Position numbers and translations under genes: made by a program. A DNA stretch of 48,521 bases from Candidatus Sulfotelmatobacter sp. (GTDB taxonomy: Bacteria; Eisenbacteria; RBG-16-71-46). The DNA lies in NCBI GenBank assembly GCA_035498555.1, contig DATKAB010000085.1, positions 1 to 48,521 of the forward strand, written 5' to 3'. The notes under the pieces were generated by a model. The model did no database searches. It worked only from the letters and a program-made list of their open reading frames with translations, and was not told where the DNA came from. Positions 32,752 through 40,600 of the stretch are shown here, one piece after another (within the stretch, counting starts at the first letter, position 1; every line of letters starts with the position of its first letter).

Positions 32752-34032
32752 ATGATCGGCCCGTTGCGGATGAGCGGTTCGCAGCTGCTGCGCGCGGGGC
32801 TGTTCGTGGGTGCCAGCCTGCTCGCGGCTGCGGTCTTCATCTTCACCAATCAGGCGCTGCGTCGCCTCACGCACGAGGTCGAGACCACCTCGCGCGTGCT
32901 GGCGCGCTTCTGCGCCCAGGCCTCGATTCCCGCGACCCGCGATCCCGAGCTGCAGCGCATCTTCTCGGAGGTGCTCTCGGGCATCGAGTTCCCGATCGTC
33001 ATCACCGACACGCTCGGCATGCCACGAGCCTGGCGCGAGATCGACGTGGACCCCGCGCTGGTGCCGGCGGCATCGATCGACAGCCTGGAGGACAACCTGC
33101 CGATCGCTCAGCCGATTCGCGACCGCATCGAGCGGGTGCGCGCCCAGGTGGTGGTGCTCGACCGTCTCAATACGCCGATCGCCATGACCCAGCCCGGCAC
33201 CGGCGCCAGGCTCGGCGCGGTGCACTACGGGGCACCCCCGGTGCTGGAGCGATTACGACTGATGCCGGTGATCTCGGTGGTGGGCGTCATGGTGCTGCTC
33301 GCGCTCGGATACTGGGGTCTGGCCGGCATTCGCGAAGCCGACCGCCGCATCATCTGGGTGGGCATGGCCAAGGAGACCGCTCACCAGCTCGGCACGCCGC
33401 TCTCGTCACTGATGGGCTGGGTCGAGTTGCTGCGCGCCAATCTCGAATCCGGAGGCGGTGAGCGCGTCACGCTGGCACGCGCCGAGACCGAAGAGACGCT
33501 GGGCGAGATGGACCGAGACATCGAGCGGCTGAGCCGGGTGGCGCAGCGATTCAGCCACGTCGGCTCCTCGCCCAATCTGCAGCTCCAGGATCCGACGCCG
33601 GTGGTGCGCGAGGCGGTGGCCTACATGCGCCGGCGCATTCCGCAGGCGGCGGGCGAAGTCGAAATCGTCGAGCGCTACGAGGAAGTCCCCCCCATCAATC
33701 TGAGTCGCGAACTCCTCGAATGGGCGGTGGAGAATCTGCTCTCCAACGCGATCGACGCCCTCGATAAGCGGCCGGCTCGCATCACCGTGACGGTCGAGCG
33801 GCGTAGCCAGACCGAGGCGGTCGAGATCGTGATCGCCGACAACGGTCGCGGCATGTCGCTGGCCGAGCAGCGGCGCGCCTTCGAGCCCGGCTACACCACC
33901 AAGCGCCGCGGGTGGGGCCTGGGGCTGGCGCTGGCGCGGCGCGTGGTCGAGGAGTACCACGGCGGCCGGCTCGCCATCCGCCACAGTGCTCCCCATCAGG
34001 GCACGGTCATCGTCGCCAGCTTCCCGACCTAG
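32752..34032 (+). CDS. Membrane sensor histidine kinase
   Basis: This 426-residue kinase has two membrane spans (about 13-33 and 171-192) enclosing a 140-residue periplasmic sensor domain with no recognised fold. The phospho-acceptor His211 lies in AKETAHQLGTPLSSLMGW. The HATPase domain has the N box (WAVENLLSNAIDAL), G1 (DNGRGM), F box (FEPGYTTK) and G2 (GWGLGLAL). No response regulator is adjacent on this strand, but the PorX-type regulator lies 1 kb downstream, across a minus-strand gene; a PorY-PorX-like pairing is inferred. Its TAG stop abuts the CTA stop complement of the convergent gene. Confidence 0.92.
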   Translation: MIGPLRMSGSQLLRAGLFVGASLLAAAVFIFTNQALRRLTHEVETTSRVLARFCAQASIPATRDPELQRIFSEVLSGIEFPIVITDTLGMPRAWREIDVDPALVPAASIDSLEDNLPIAQPIRDRIERVRAQVVVLDRLNTPIAMTQPGTGARLGAVHYGAPPVLERLRLMPVISVVGVMVLLALGYWGLAGIREADRRIIWVGMAKETAHQLGTPLSSLMGWVELLRANLESGGGERVTLARAETEETLGEMDRDIERLSRVAQRFSHVGSSPNLQLQDPTPVVREAVAYMRRRIPQAAGEVEIVERYEEVPPINLSRELLEWAVENLLSNAIDALDKRPARITVTVERRSQTEAVEIVIADNGRGMSLAEQRRAFEPGYTTKRRGWGLGLALARRVVEEYHGGRLAIRHSAPHQGTVIVASFPT

Positions 34033-34938
34033 CTAATCCGACGCCGCCAGCGTCAGCGTGCCGTCGCCGGTGCGCAGTCGCAGCAGCGGGCCGCCGCCGT
34101 TGATGAGGCCGCGGATCGTATGACGGTCGAGCTGCTCGCTCAGCGACACCGGCAATTGGAAGCGGATGACGCCGTCGCCGGCGTGCGCGTCGAGCTCGGC
34201 CTGCAGGTCCTGGGGGATGCGCACGGTCAGCGGGCCATCCGAAGTCTCAATGCTCCAGTCGTCGCGCATGCGCGAGCCCTTTTCGGCGGTGATCTCGACG
34301 CGCCCGTCGCCGCTCTTCTCCTCGATGCGGTCGAAGCGTCCCGAGAGCTGAACATGGCCGTCGCCGCAGCGCACCGCCAACGTGCCGTCGAGGCTGTCGC
34401 CGACTACGGCGCCGTCGCCACTGTGGAAGCTCATGTCGCCGCGCGTTCCGTGCGCCACGATGCGGCCGTCGCCGGTGCTGATTTCGACGTGGCCTTCCAC
34501 CGGCTGTTCGAGCGTCACCGAGCCGTCGCCGCTCGAGATGAGCAGGTCACAGGTTGCCGGCAGGATCACGTTCACCTCGAGCCGCGTGTCCACGACGCCG
34601 AACAAGGCGAAGATCGTGGGCTGCCTGACGCTGAGCGTCACCTCGTCGCCGTTCTGCGTCATGTTGACGTGCGGCTCGCGAGGAGGGGAGGTGAAACCCC
34701 AGCGATGGTCCGAGTAGTGGACCTGGAACTCGACGTGACCCGAAGCGCCGGTGTGCACGACGACTCGGGCGTCGTCGCTGTTGACGTGTACGCGAGGATG
34801 CTCGCCGACCGTGAAGCTCTGGTCCCAGCTCCTGACCGTCGGCTCGCTGGCCAGGGCCGCGCCTGGCAGCGCGATCAGCGCGGCGAGCCCCGGAAGCAGG
34901 GAACGCAGCGGAACTCTCGACCTCCAGCTCGGCCACAT
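34033..34938 (-). CDS. DUF4097-like exported beta-repeat protein
   Basis: This 301-residue protein starts at ATG 34938, preceded by GGGAGGA, with a signal peptide (RSLLPGLAALIALPGAALAS). The rest is built of short strands with a recurring GDG turn: SSGDGSVTL, STGDGRIVA, HSGDGAVVG, RCGDGHVQL, KSGDGRVEI, TSDGPLTV, HAGDGVIRF, RTGDGTLTL. This is the right-handed beta-helix-like pattern of DUF4097/DUF2807 putative adhesins. It is exported, with no lipobox or membrane anchor seen. It lies between the histidine kinase and porX on the opposite strand. Function is unknown. Confidence 0.8.
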   Translation of the reverse strand: MWPSWRSRVPLRSLLPGLAALIALPGAALASEPTVRSWDQSFTVGEHPRVHVNSDDARVVVHTGASGHVEFQVHYSDHRWGFTSPPREPHVNMTQNGDEVTLSVRQPTIFALFGVVDTRLEVNVILPATCDLLISSGDGSVTLEQPVEGHVEISTGDGRIVAHGTRGDMSFHSGDGAVVGDSLDGTLAVRCGDGHVQLSGRFDRIEEKSGDGRVEITAEKGSRMRDDWSIETSDGPLTVRIPQDLQAELDAHAGDGVIRFQLPVSLSEQLDRHTIRGLINGGGPLLRLRTGDGTLTLAASD

Positions 34939-35078
34939 GGCGCAGTCCTCCCAGGGTCTGCCGCTTATACGCCGGCTGGGCGCCCCGAGTTTCAGGCTCC
35001 AGGCCCGGGGTGGGCGGCACGGGCCGGACACCGGAACCCGGCTCGTCACCCCTTGACCGAACGACTATTCTGGCCGGC

Positions 35079-36662
35079 ATGAGCGAACGACCACCCCGCC
35101 GCATCCTGTGGGCCGACGACGAGATCGACATGCTCCGGCCCCACATCAAGTTCCTGGAGCAAAAGGGCTTCGAGGTCACTCCCGTGCGTAACGGCGAGGA
35201 CGCCCTGACCGAGATCGGGCACTCCCGATTCGACGTGGTGCTGATCGACGAGATGATGCCGGGGCTCGGCGGGCTCGCCACCCTCGACCGGCTCAAGGAG
35301 CGGGACGTGAGTCTGCCGGTCATCCTCATCACCAAGAGCGAGGAAGAGCGCCTGATGGAGGAGGCGATCGGCAAGCACATCACCGACTACCTCATCAAGC
35401 CCGTCAATCCCTCGCAGGTGTTCCTGGCCTGCAAGCGCGTCTTCGACACCCAGAAGATCCAGGACTCGCAGCGGGCACGCGACTACGTCGGCGAGATGCA
35501 GCACTGGCAGCTGCTCGACCGGCGCCGGCTCGACTGGGCGGGCTGGGTGGATCTGGCGGTCGACGTGGCGCGCTGGGACGTGGGACTGGACGGGGCGCCC
35601 GAGGCCGGACTGCAGCAGGCGCACGGCGACTTCCGCCGCAGCCTCAACATCGACTTCGGGCGCTTCATCGAGGATCACTACCCGGCCTGGGTCCACGACG
35701 CGACCCCGGAGGCGACGAATCGACCGATGCTTTCGACCGACGTGGTTCGGCACGCGGTGGTCCCGCACCTCCAGTCCGGGCGGCGCGTCATGTTCATCGT
35801 GATCGATTGCATGCGGCTCGATCAGTGGTTCACGCTCGAGCCTCTGCTCGAGGACTGGTTCGAGGTGAAGCGCGAGTACTACTGTTCGATCCTGCCCACC
35901 GCGACGCCCTATTCTCGCAACGCCATCTTCTCCGGTCTGCTGCCCGCCGAATTGCACAAGCGCCATCCGGATCTGTGGCAGGAGTCGAGCAACGACGAGC
36001 GCACCAAGAATCGGTTCGAGCGGCAATTGCTGGATCTGCAGCTCGAACGCCTCAAGGTGACCCCGGCGAAGGGCACCAAGTACATCAAGGTCTACGAGGC
36101 GGAGGAAGCGCAGAACACCCGGCGCCAGATCAATTCGTTTGCGGGGCTGTCGCTGGTCTCGATGGTGTTCAACTTCCTCGACATCCTCGCGCATGGGCGC
36201 AGCGACAGCGACATCCTGCAGGAGCTGGCCCCCGACGAGGCCGCGTTCCGCGCGGTGATGAAGGCCTGGTTCGTTCACAGTCCGCTGTATGAAATCTTCC
36301 AGGCTCTCGCCAATCAGGACTGCGCCGTGGTCGTCACCACCGACCACGGCTCGGTGCTCGGCCGGCGCGCGGCGCTGGTCCACGGCAATCGCGAGACCTC
36401 CACCAATCTTCGCTACAAGTTCGGGATCAATCTCAACACCGACCCCAAGCAGGCGGTGATCGTGCGCCGGCCGCTGGATTTCATGCTGCCGGACGACGGC
36501 CTCAACAAGAACTACGTGCTGGCGCGCGAGGACTACTATTTCGTCTATCCGACCCGCTTTCACGAGTACGAGCGCCAGTATCGCGGCTCGTTCCAGCACG
36601 GCGGCATCTCGCTCGAGGAGATGGTGCTGCCGCTGATGACGCTGACCTCGCGTCGCGGGTGA
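35079..36662 (+). CDS. porX: PorX-type response regulator with PglZ phosphodiesterase domain
   Basis: This 527-residue protein joins a receiver domain (about 8-122; acidic pair WADDE, phospho-acceptor Asp57 in VLIDEMMPG, LITKS, and Lys in YLIKP) to a helical linker and a C-terminal PglZ/alkaline-phosphatase-superfamily domain. The latter has MFIVIDCMRLDQW (metal Asp), LPTATPYSRNAIFSG with the expected Thr nucleophile at 274 or 276, and VVTTDHGSVLG with the DHG metal site. This is the architecture of PorX, which controls the type IX secretion system in Bacteroidetes and cleaves cyclic oligonucleotides. ATG 35079 starts directly before the receiver domain. Two type IX-like tailed proteins in the window support the link. 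Confidence 0.9.
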   Translation: MSERPPRRILWADDEIDMLRPHIKFLEQKGFEVTPVRNGEDALTEIGHSRFDVVLIDEMMPGLGGLATLDRLKERDVSLPVILITKSEEERLMEEAIGKHITDYLIKPVNPSQVFLACKRVFDTQKIQDSQRARDYVGEMQHWQLLDRRRLDWAGWVDLAVDVARWDVGLDGAPEAGLQQAHGDFRRSLNIDFGRFIEDHYPAWVHDATPEATNRPMLSTDVVRHAVVPHLQSGRRVMFIVIDCMRLDQWFTLEPLLEDWFEVKREYYCSILPTATPYSRNAIFSGLLPAELHKRHPDLWQESSNDERTKNRFERQLLDLQLERLKVTPAKGTKYIKVYEAEEAQNTRRQINSFAGLSLVSMVFNFLDILAHGRSDSDILQELAPDEAAFRAVMKAWFVHSPLYEIFQALANQDCAVVVTTDHGSVLGRRAALVHGNRETSTNLRYKFGINLNTDPKQAVIVRRPLDFMLPDDGLNKNYVLAREDYYFVYPTRFHEYERQYRGSFQHGGISLEEMVLPLMTLTSRRG

Positions 36663-36681
36663 GCGGGAGCGGAATCCCTCG

Positions 36682-37158
36682 GTGCTCGATTCGTCCGGAG
36701 ACGTCGCCGTGCGCCTGAGCGCCGCGGTCGAGGAGACCGAGCGCCTCGGCGAGGCGCTGGCGAAGTCGCTCGAGCCCGGCGACCGGCTGCTGCTGCTCGG
36801 GCCGCTCGGCGCGGGAAAGACGCGCCTGGTCGCCGGGCTCGCGCGCGGCCTCGGGGTGAAGGCGCGCGTGCGGAGCCCGTCGTTCACGCTGCTCCACGAA
36901 TACCACGGCCGGGTGCCGCTCTATCACGCCGATCTCTATCGGCTGGAGGAGCGCGACGTGGCGGGACTGGGGCTCGAGGAGGCGCTCGAGCGCGGCGCGC
37001 TGGCGGTCGAGTGGGGGGATCGATTGCCCGCCGGCCTCCGCGACGACGCACTGACGCTCGAGTTCGAGTTGATCTCCGAGCGCGAGCGTCGCGTCACCGC
37101 GCGCGCCGAGGGTCCGAGAGGCCACGCGCTGCTCGAGGCGTGGAGGAGGCTGCCGTGA
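36682..37158 (+). CDS. tsaE: tRNA threonylcarbamoyladenosine biosynthesis ATPase TsaE
   Basis: The 158-residue P-loop ATPase needed for t6A37 formation with TsaB and TsaD. Walker A GPLGAGKT at 40-47, RSPSFTLLHEY, and LYHADLYRLEERD with the Walker-B-like Asp; VEWGDRLP is also typical. GTG start at 36682. It overlaps the TsaB-RimI fusion gene by GTGA. Confidence 0.94.
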   Translation: MLDSSGDVAVRLSAAVEETERLGEALAKSLEPGDRLLLLGPLGAGKTRLVAGLARGLGVKARVRSPSFTLLHEYHGRVPLYHADLYRLEERDVAGLGLEEALERGALAVEWGDRLPAGLRDDALTLEFELISERERRVTARAEGPRGHALLEAWRRLP

Positions 37159-38399
37159 CGCTCAAGGTGCGCCCCGGACCGGGACTCGCCATCGAGTCCG
37201 CGACCGAGCACGTCGAGGTGCTGGTGGTGGACGCGGCCGGCGAGGCCGCGTCGCAGGTGCGCGAGGAGGTCGGACACGGCCACACGCGACGCCTGTCCGC
37301 GCTGGTCGCCGAGGCGCTCGGCCGCGCGAAGATTTCGCCCGAGTCCCTGCTGTGGATCGCCTCGGATCTCGGCCCCGGTTCGTTCACCGGCGTGCGCGTG
37401 GGGCTGGCGACCGCCGCGGGACTCGCTCTGCCGTCGGGCGCCGCCCGGCTGGGCGCCTCGTCGCTGGCGAGCCTGGCGTTGTCCTCGGGTGCGCGCCGGG
37501 CGCTGCTGGTGCCGCTGGTGCCGGCCGGCCATCGCGATCTGTACGCGGGATTCTTCCGCGCCGACACGCGCGGTCAGATCCGGCTGCTCGCCTCGCCGCG
37601 CGTCGGTGATCTGGAGGCGGTGTTCCGGGCGGTGAATGAGGTGATGGCCCTGGTTCCGGGATTCGCGGTGAAGTTCCTCGGGCCGGGCGCGGGACGTGAG
37701 CGCGCGCGGCTCGAGGGCGCGTTCGAGGGCAGCACGTTTCCGGCCTGGCGCCACGATGGCCTTTCGGCCGAGGATCTGGCGCGCGCGGCGACTGCGGGCC
37801 TGGGTCCTGCGGCCGGCCTGCCCGCGCGCAGCGCGCCGTTCGAGCCGCTGTACGTGCGCCCCGCCCAGGCCGAGGAGCGGGTGCGACGGCGGGCGCTCGC
37901 CGGAATCCCGATTCGCATCCGCGAGTTCACGCCCGCGGACCTGAGCGCGGTCACGGCGCTCGAACGGCGAGTATTCGGCGATCCGTGGCCCGAGTCGTTC
38001 TTCCGCGAGGAGCTTTCGCAACCCCTGTCGTACGCGCGCATCGCCGAGCGTCCGTCGGCCGATGCGCCTTCCGGGCCTCCCCGCCTCGCCGGCTATCTGG
38101 TGGCCTGGGTGGGCAGCGAGGAGGGACACCTGGCCAACCTGGCCGTCGCCCCCGAGCAGCGGCGTGCGGGAGTGGCACGTGCTCTGGTCGAGGACTTGCT
38201 CAGTTCAGCGCGTCAGGCCGGCGTGAAATCTCTGTCTCTGGAGGTCCGGGTGAGCAACGATGCGGCTCAGGCGCTGTACCGCTCGTTGGGATTCCGTTTG
38301 GCGGGCCTCAGGCGCGGGTATTATCGTGACAGCGGAGAAGACGCGCTCATCATGCTGTGGAGCGCCCGCGCGCGTGACGCCATGCCCCTGACTCCCTGA
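37155..38399 (+). CDS. tsaB-rimI: TsaB-RimI fusion: t6A dimerisation subunit and ribosomal-protein N-acetyltransferase
   Basis: This 414-residue fusion starts at GTG 37155, overlapping tsaE, with GGAGGAGG upstream. Residues 1-235 are TsaB (ASKA fold): [16 protein letters not shown] and [21 protein letters not shown]. Residues about 250-405 are a GNAT acetyltransferase of the RimI type, with the acetyl-CoA motif [20 protein letters not shown], then [19 protein letters not shown] and [12 protein letters not shown]. TsaB holds TsaD and TsaE in the t6A complex; RimI acetylates the S18 N-terminal Ala. The two are often neighbours and are fused in some lineages. tsaD is not in this window. Confidence 0.94.
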   Translation: MTLKVRPGPGLAIESATEHVEVLVVDAAGEAASQVREEVGHGHTRRLSALVAEALGRAKISPESLLWIASDLGPGSFTGVRVGLATAAGLALPSGAARLGASSLASLALSSGARRALLVPLVPAGHRDLYAGFFRADTRGQIRLLASPRVGDLEAVFRAVNEVMALVPGFAVKFLGPGAGRERARLEGAFEGSTFPAWRHDGLSAEDLARAATAGLGPAAGLPARSAPFEPLYVRPAQAEERVRRRALAGIPIRIREFTPADLSAVTALERRVFGDPWPESFFREELSQPLSYARIAERPSADAPSGPPRLAGYLVAWVGSEEGHLANLAVAPEQRRAGVARALVEDLLSSARQAGVKSLSLEVRVSNDAAQALYRSLGFRLAGLRRGYYRDSGEDALIMLWSARARDAMPLTP

Positions 38400-38418
38400 C
38401 GCGCCGGAAACCAAGCTC

Positions 38419-39357
38419 ATGTCCTGGCTCAAACGCGAACGCAGCGGCATCCGCCCCGCCAAGCGGCCCAAGCGCTCCGAAGTCCCCGAGGGACTCTGGA
38501 CCAAGTGCGAAGGGTGTGGCGAAGCGCTGTTCCAAAGCGTGCTCGCCGAGAACCTCTGGACCTGCCCGCACTGCAATCATCATTTCCGCGTGCCGGCCCG
38601 GACCTATCTCGAGTTCCTCGCCGATCCGGGATCGTTCTCGGAGCGCGATGCGAATCTCGAGGCGGCGGACCCGCTCGAGTTCCGTGACGCCAAGATGCGC
38701 TATCCGGACCGGCTGAAGGCCGCGCAGCGGGAGACCGGCCTGAAGGATGCTGTGCTCTCGGGAATCGCGAGCATCGGGAACGTGCCGGTTTCGCTCGCGA
38801 TCATGGACTTCTTCTTCATGGGGGGCAGCATGGGCTCGGTGGTGGGCGAGAAGGTGGCGCGCGCCATCGAGCGCTCGGTCGCCGAGCGGCGGGCGCTGGT
38901 GGTGGTGACCGCGACCGGCGGCGCGCGCATGCAGGAAGGAATCCTCTCGCTCATGCAGATGGCCAAGACCTCGGCGCTGCTCGCGGTGCTCGAGGCCGAG
39001 CGACTGCCCTTCGTCTCCATCCTCACCGATCCGTCCATGGCGGGCGTGCTGGCTTCCTACGCCTCGCTGGGCGACGTCATCGTCGCCGAGCCGAACGCGC
39101 TGGTGGGTTTCGCGGGCGCGCGCGTCATCCGTCAAACCATCGGCGAGGACCTGCCGCCGGGCTTCCAGCGCGCACAATTCGTGCTCGAAAAGGGTTTCGT
39201 GGATCTGATCGTCCACCGCAAGCAGATGCGCGACGAAGTGGGTCGCATCCTGGGATACTTCTGGGATTCCACCGGTGGCTTCGCCGCGGAGGGCGCGCTC
39301 TCGCCTCACGCGACCGCGGGCGCGCCGGCTCAGGCAAAGGCCGGGTCGAAAACCTGA
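38419..39357 (+). CDS. accD: Acetyl-CoA carboxylase carboxyltransferase beta subunit
   Basis: This 312-residue protein has the AccD zinc ribbon near the N-terminus (Cys30, Cys33, Cys49, Cys52) followed by the crotonase-fold carboxyltransferase domain: MDFFFMGGSMGSVVGEK, TGGARMQEG, SILTDPSMAGVLASYASLGD and FAGARVIRQTIGEDLPPGFQ. It moves CO2 from carboxybiotin to acetyl-CoA with AccA. The zinc ribbon makes it the acetyl-CoA-type subunit, not the missing propionyl-CoA carboxyltransferase of the minus-strand operon. It is followed by folC, the classic accD-folC pair. Confidence 0.97.
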   Translation: MSWLKRERSGIRPAKRPKRSEVPEGLWTKCEGCGEALFQSVLAENLWTCPHCNHHFRVPARTYLEFLADPGSFSERDANLEAADPLEFRDAKMRYPDRLKAAQRETGLKDAVLSGIASIGNVPVSLAIMDFFFMGGSMGSVVGEKVARAIERSVAERRALVVVTATGGARMQEGILSLMQMAKTSALLAVLEAERLPFVSILTDPSMAGVLASYASLGDVIVAEPNALVGFAGARVIRQTIGEDLPPGFQRAQFVLEKGFVDLIVHRKQMRDEVGRILGYFWDSTGGFAAEGALSPHATAGAPAQAKAGSKT

Positions 39358-39361
39358 CGCG

Positions 39362-40600
39362 GTGGCGACCCGCACGCTCCAGAGCGCTCTCGAACAGCTC
39401 TACGGCCTCGAGCGCCGCCGCGACAAGCTCGGACTGGACGGCACCCGCGCCCTGCTCGGCGCGCTGGGGAATCCGGAGCGACGATTTCGCTCGATTCACG
39501 TGGCGGGCACCAACGGCAAGGGGTCGACCTGCGCCCTGATCGAGCGTGCGCTGCGCGAAGCCGGAATCCGGACCGGGCTCTTCACTTCTCCGCATCTGGT
39601 GGACTTCCGCGAGCGCATTCGCGTCGGCGGCCGGTGGGCGGATGAGGAGGTCTTGTTCCGCATTCTCCAACGGATCGAGTCGCTTCCCGAAGGGCGCGAT
39701 CGCACCTTCTTCGAGGTGGCGACCGCGCTCGGCTTCCAGTATTTCGCCGAGCGCGACGTGGAGTGGGCGGTGATCGAAGTCGGGCTGGGCGGGCGGCTCG
39801 ACACCACCAACGTGCTCGCCCCCGCGATCTGCGCCGTCACCTCGATCGGCTACGACCACACCGAGATCCTGGGCGACACGCTCGCGAAAATCGCCGTGGA
39901 GAAGGCGGGCATCGTGAAACCAGGCGTTCCGGTGGTGCTGGCGCGCGGGATTCCCGCTCCCGCGCGCGAGGTGATCCGCGAGATCGCGCGCGGAAGCGGC
40001 GCGCCGGTGATCGACGCCGCGCCCGACCCGCCCGAGCGATCGCTCGTCGGCGAGCTCGAGCCCGGCAACGCCGCGACCGCCGCAACGGTGCTCCGCGCGC
40101 TGTCGCGAGCGGGCCTCGATGTCCCACCGCTTGCGATCGAACGCGGATTCGCGGAAGCGCGCTGGCCCGGCCGCTTCGAGGCCTGCCCCGGCGAGTCGCG
40201 CCTGTGGTGGGATGGTGCGCACAACCCGGAGGGCGTCGAGGCGCTCGCGCGCGCCTGGCGCCGGCGCTTCGATTCACCGCCCGCGGCGCTGGTGCTCGCG
40301 GTCTCGCGCGACAAGGATCTCGATCGCATGCTCGAGCCGCTGGTCCGCCTCGCGCCCGGCGCCGCCCTGTTCGCGACCTGCTCGCGCAGCGAGCGCGCCG
40401 CCGATCCCGAGCGCGTGGCCGAGTCGGCGCGCCGCCTCGGGTTTCAGGTGCGGGTGGCAGCCTCGGTGCGCGAGGCATGCGCCCGCGCGCTCGAACTCGT
40501 GCCCCGCGGAGCGGAGACGCCGGCGCTGCTCACCGGCTCGCTGTTCGCGGTGGGGGAGGCGATGGAGGCGCTGGGTGGCGCACCGGGAGAGTGGCAGTGA
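39362..40600 (+). CDS. folC: Folylpolyglutamate / dihydrofolate synthase
   Basis: This 412-residue Mur-ligase-family enzyme adds glutamate to (dihydro)folate. ATP loop GTNGKGST at 49-56; SPHLVDFRERIR; EVGLGGRLDTTN; SIGYDHTEILGDTLAKIAVEKAGI with carbamylated-Lys region; and the C-terminal WWDGAHNPEG. GTG 39362 lies four bases after accD; an in-frame extension would read into accD. The stop overlaps the lptD start by GTGA. Confidence 0.95.
   Translation: MATRTLQSALEQLYGLERRRDKLGLDGTRALLGALGNPERRFRSIHVAGTNGKGSTCALIERALREAGIRTGLFTSPHLVDFRERIRVGGRWADEEVLFRILQRIESLPEGRDRTFFEVATALGFQYFAERDVEWAVIEVGLGGRLDTTNVLAPAICAVTSIGYDHTEILGDTLAKIAVEKAGIVKPGVPVVLARGIPAPAREVIREIARGSGAPVIDAAPDPPERSLVGELEPGNAATAATVLRALSRAGLDVPPLAIERGFAEARWPGRFEACPGESRLWWDGAHNPEGVEALARAWRRRFDSPPAALVLAVSRDKDLDRMLEPLVRLAPGAALFATCSRSERAADPERVAESARRLGFQVRVAASVREACARALELVPRGAETPALLTGSLFAVGEAMEALGGAPGEWQ

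Noticed and set aside
35053-35071. TTGACC...TATTCT as a porX promoter
   Set aside because: The two hexamers are only 7 bases apart, far too close for a sigma70 promoter.
38419-39357. accD as the missing propionyl-CoA carboxyltransferase
   Set aside because: The N-terminal four-Cys zinc ribbon and single-domain length are specific to the acetyl-CoA carboxylase beta subunit.
39763-40596. 5' extension of the lptD frame through folC
   Set aside because: It is the other-phase reading of folC with an Arg/Ala-rich translation; lptD has its signal peptide at the GTG/ATG at 40597/40621.
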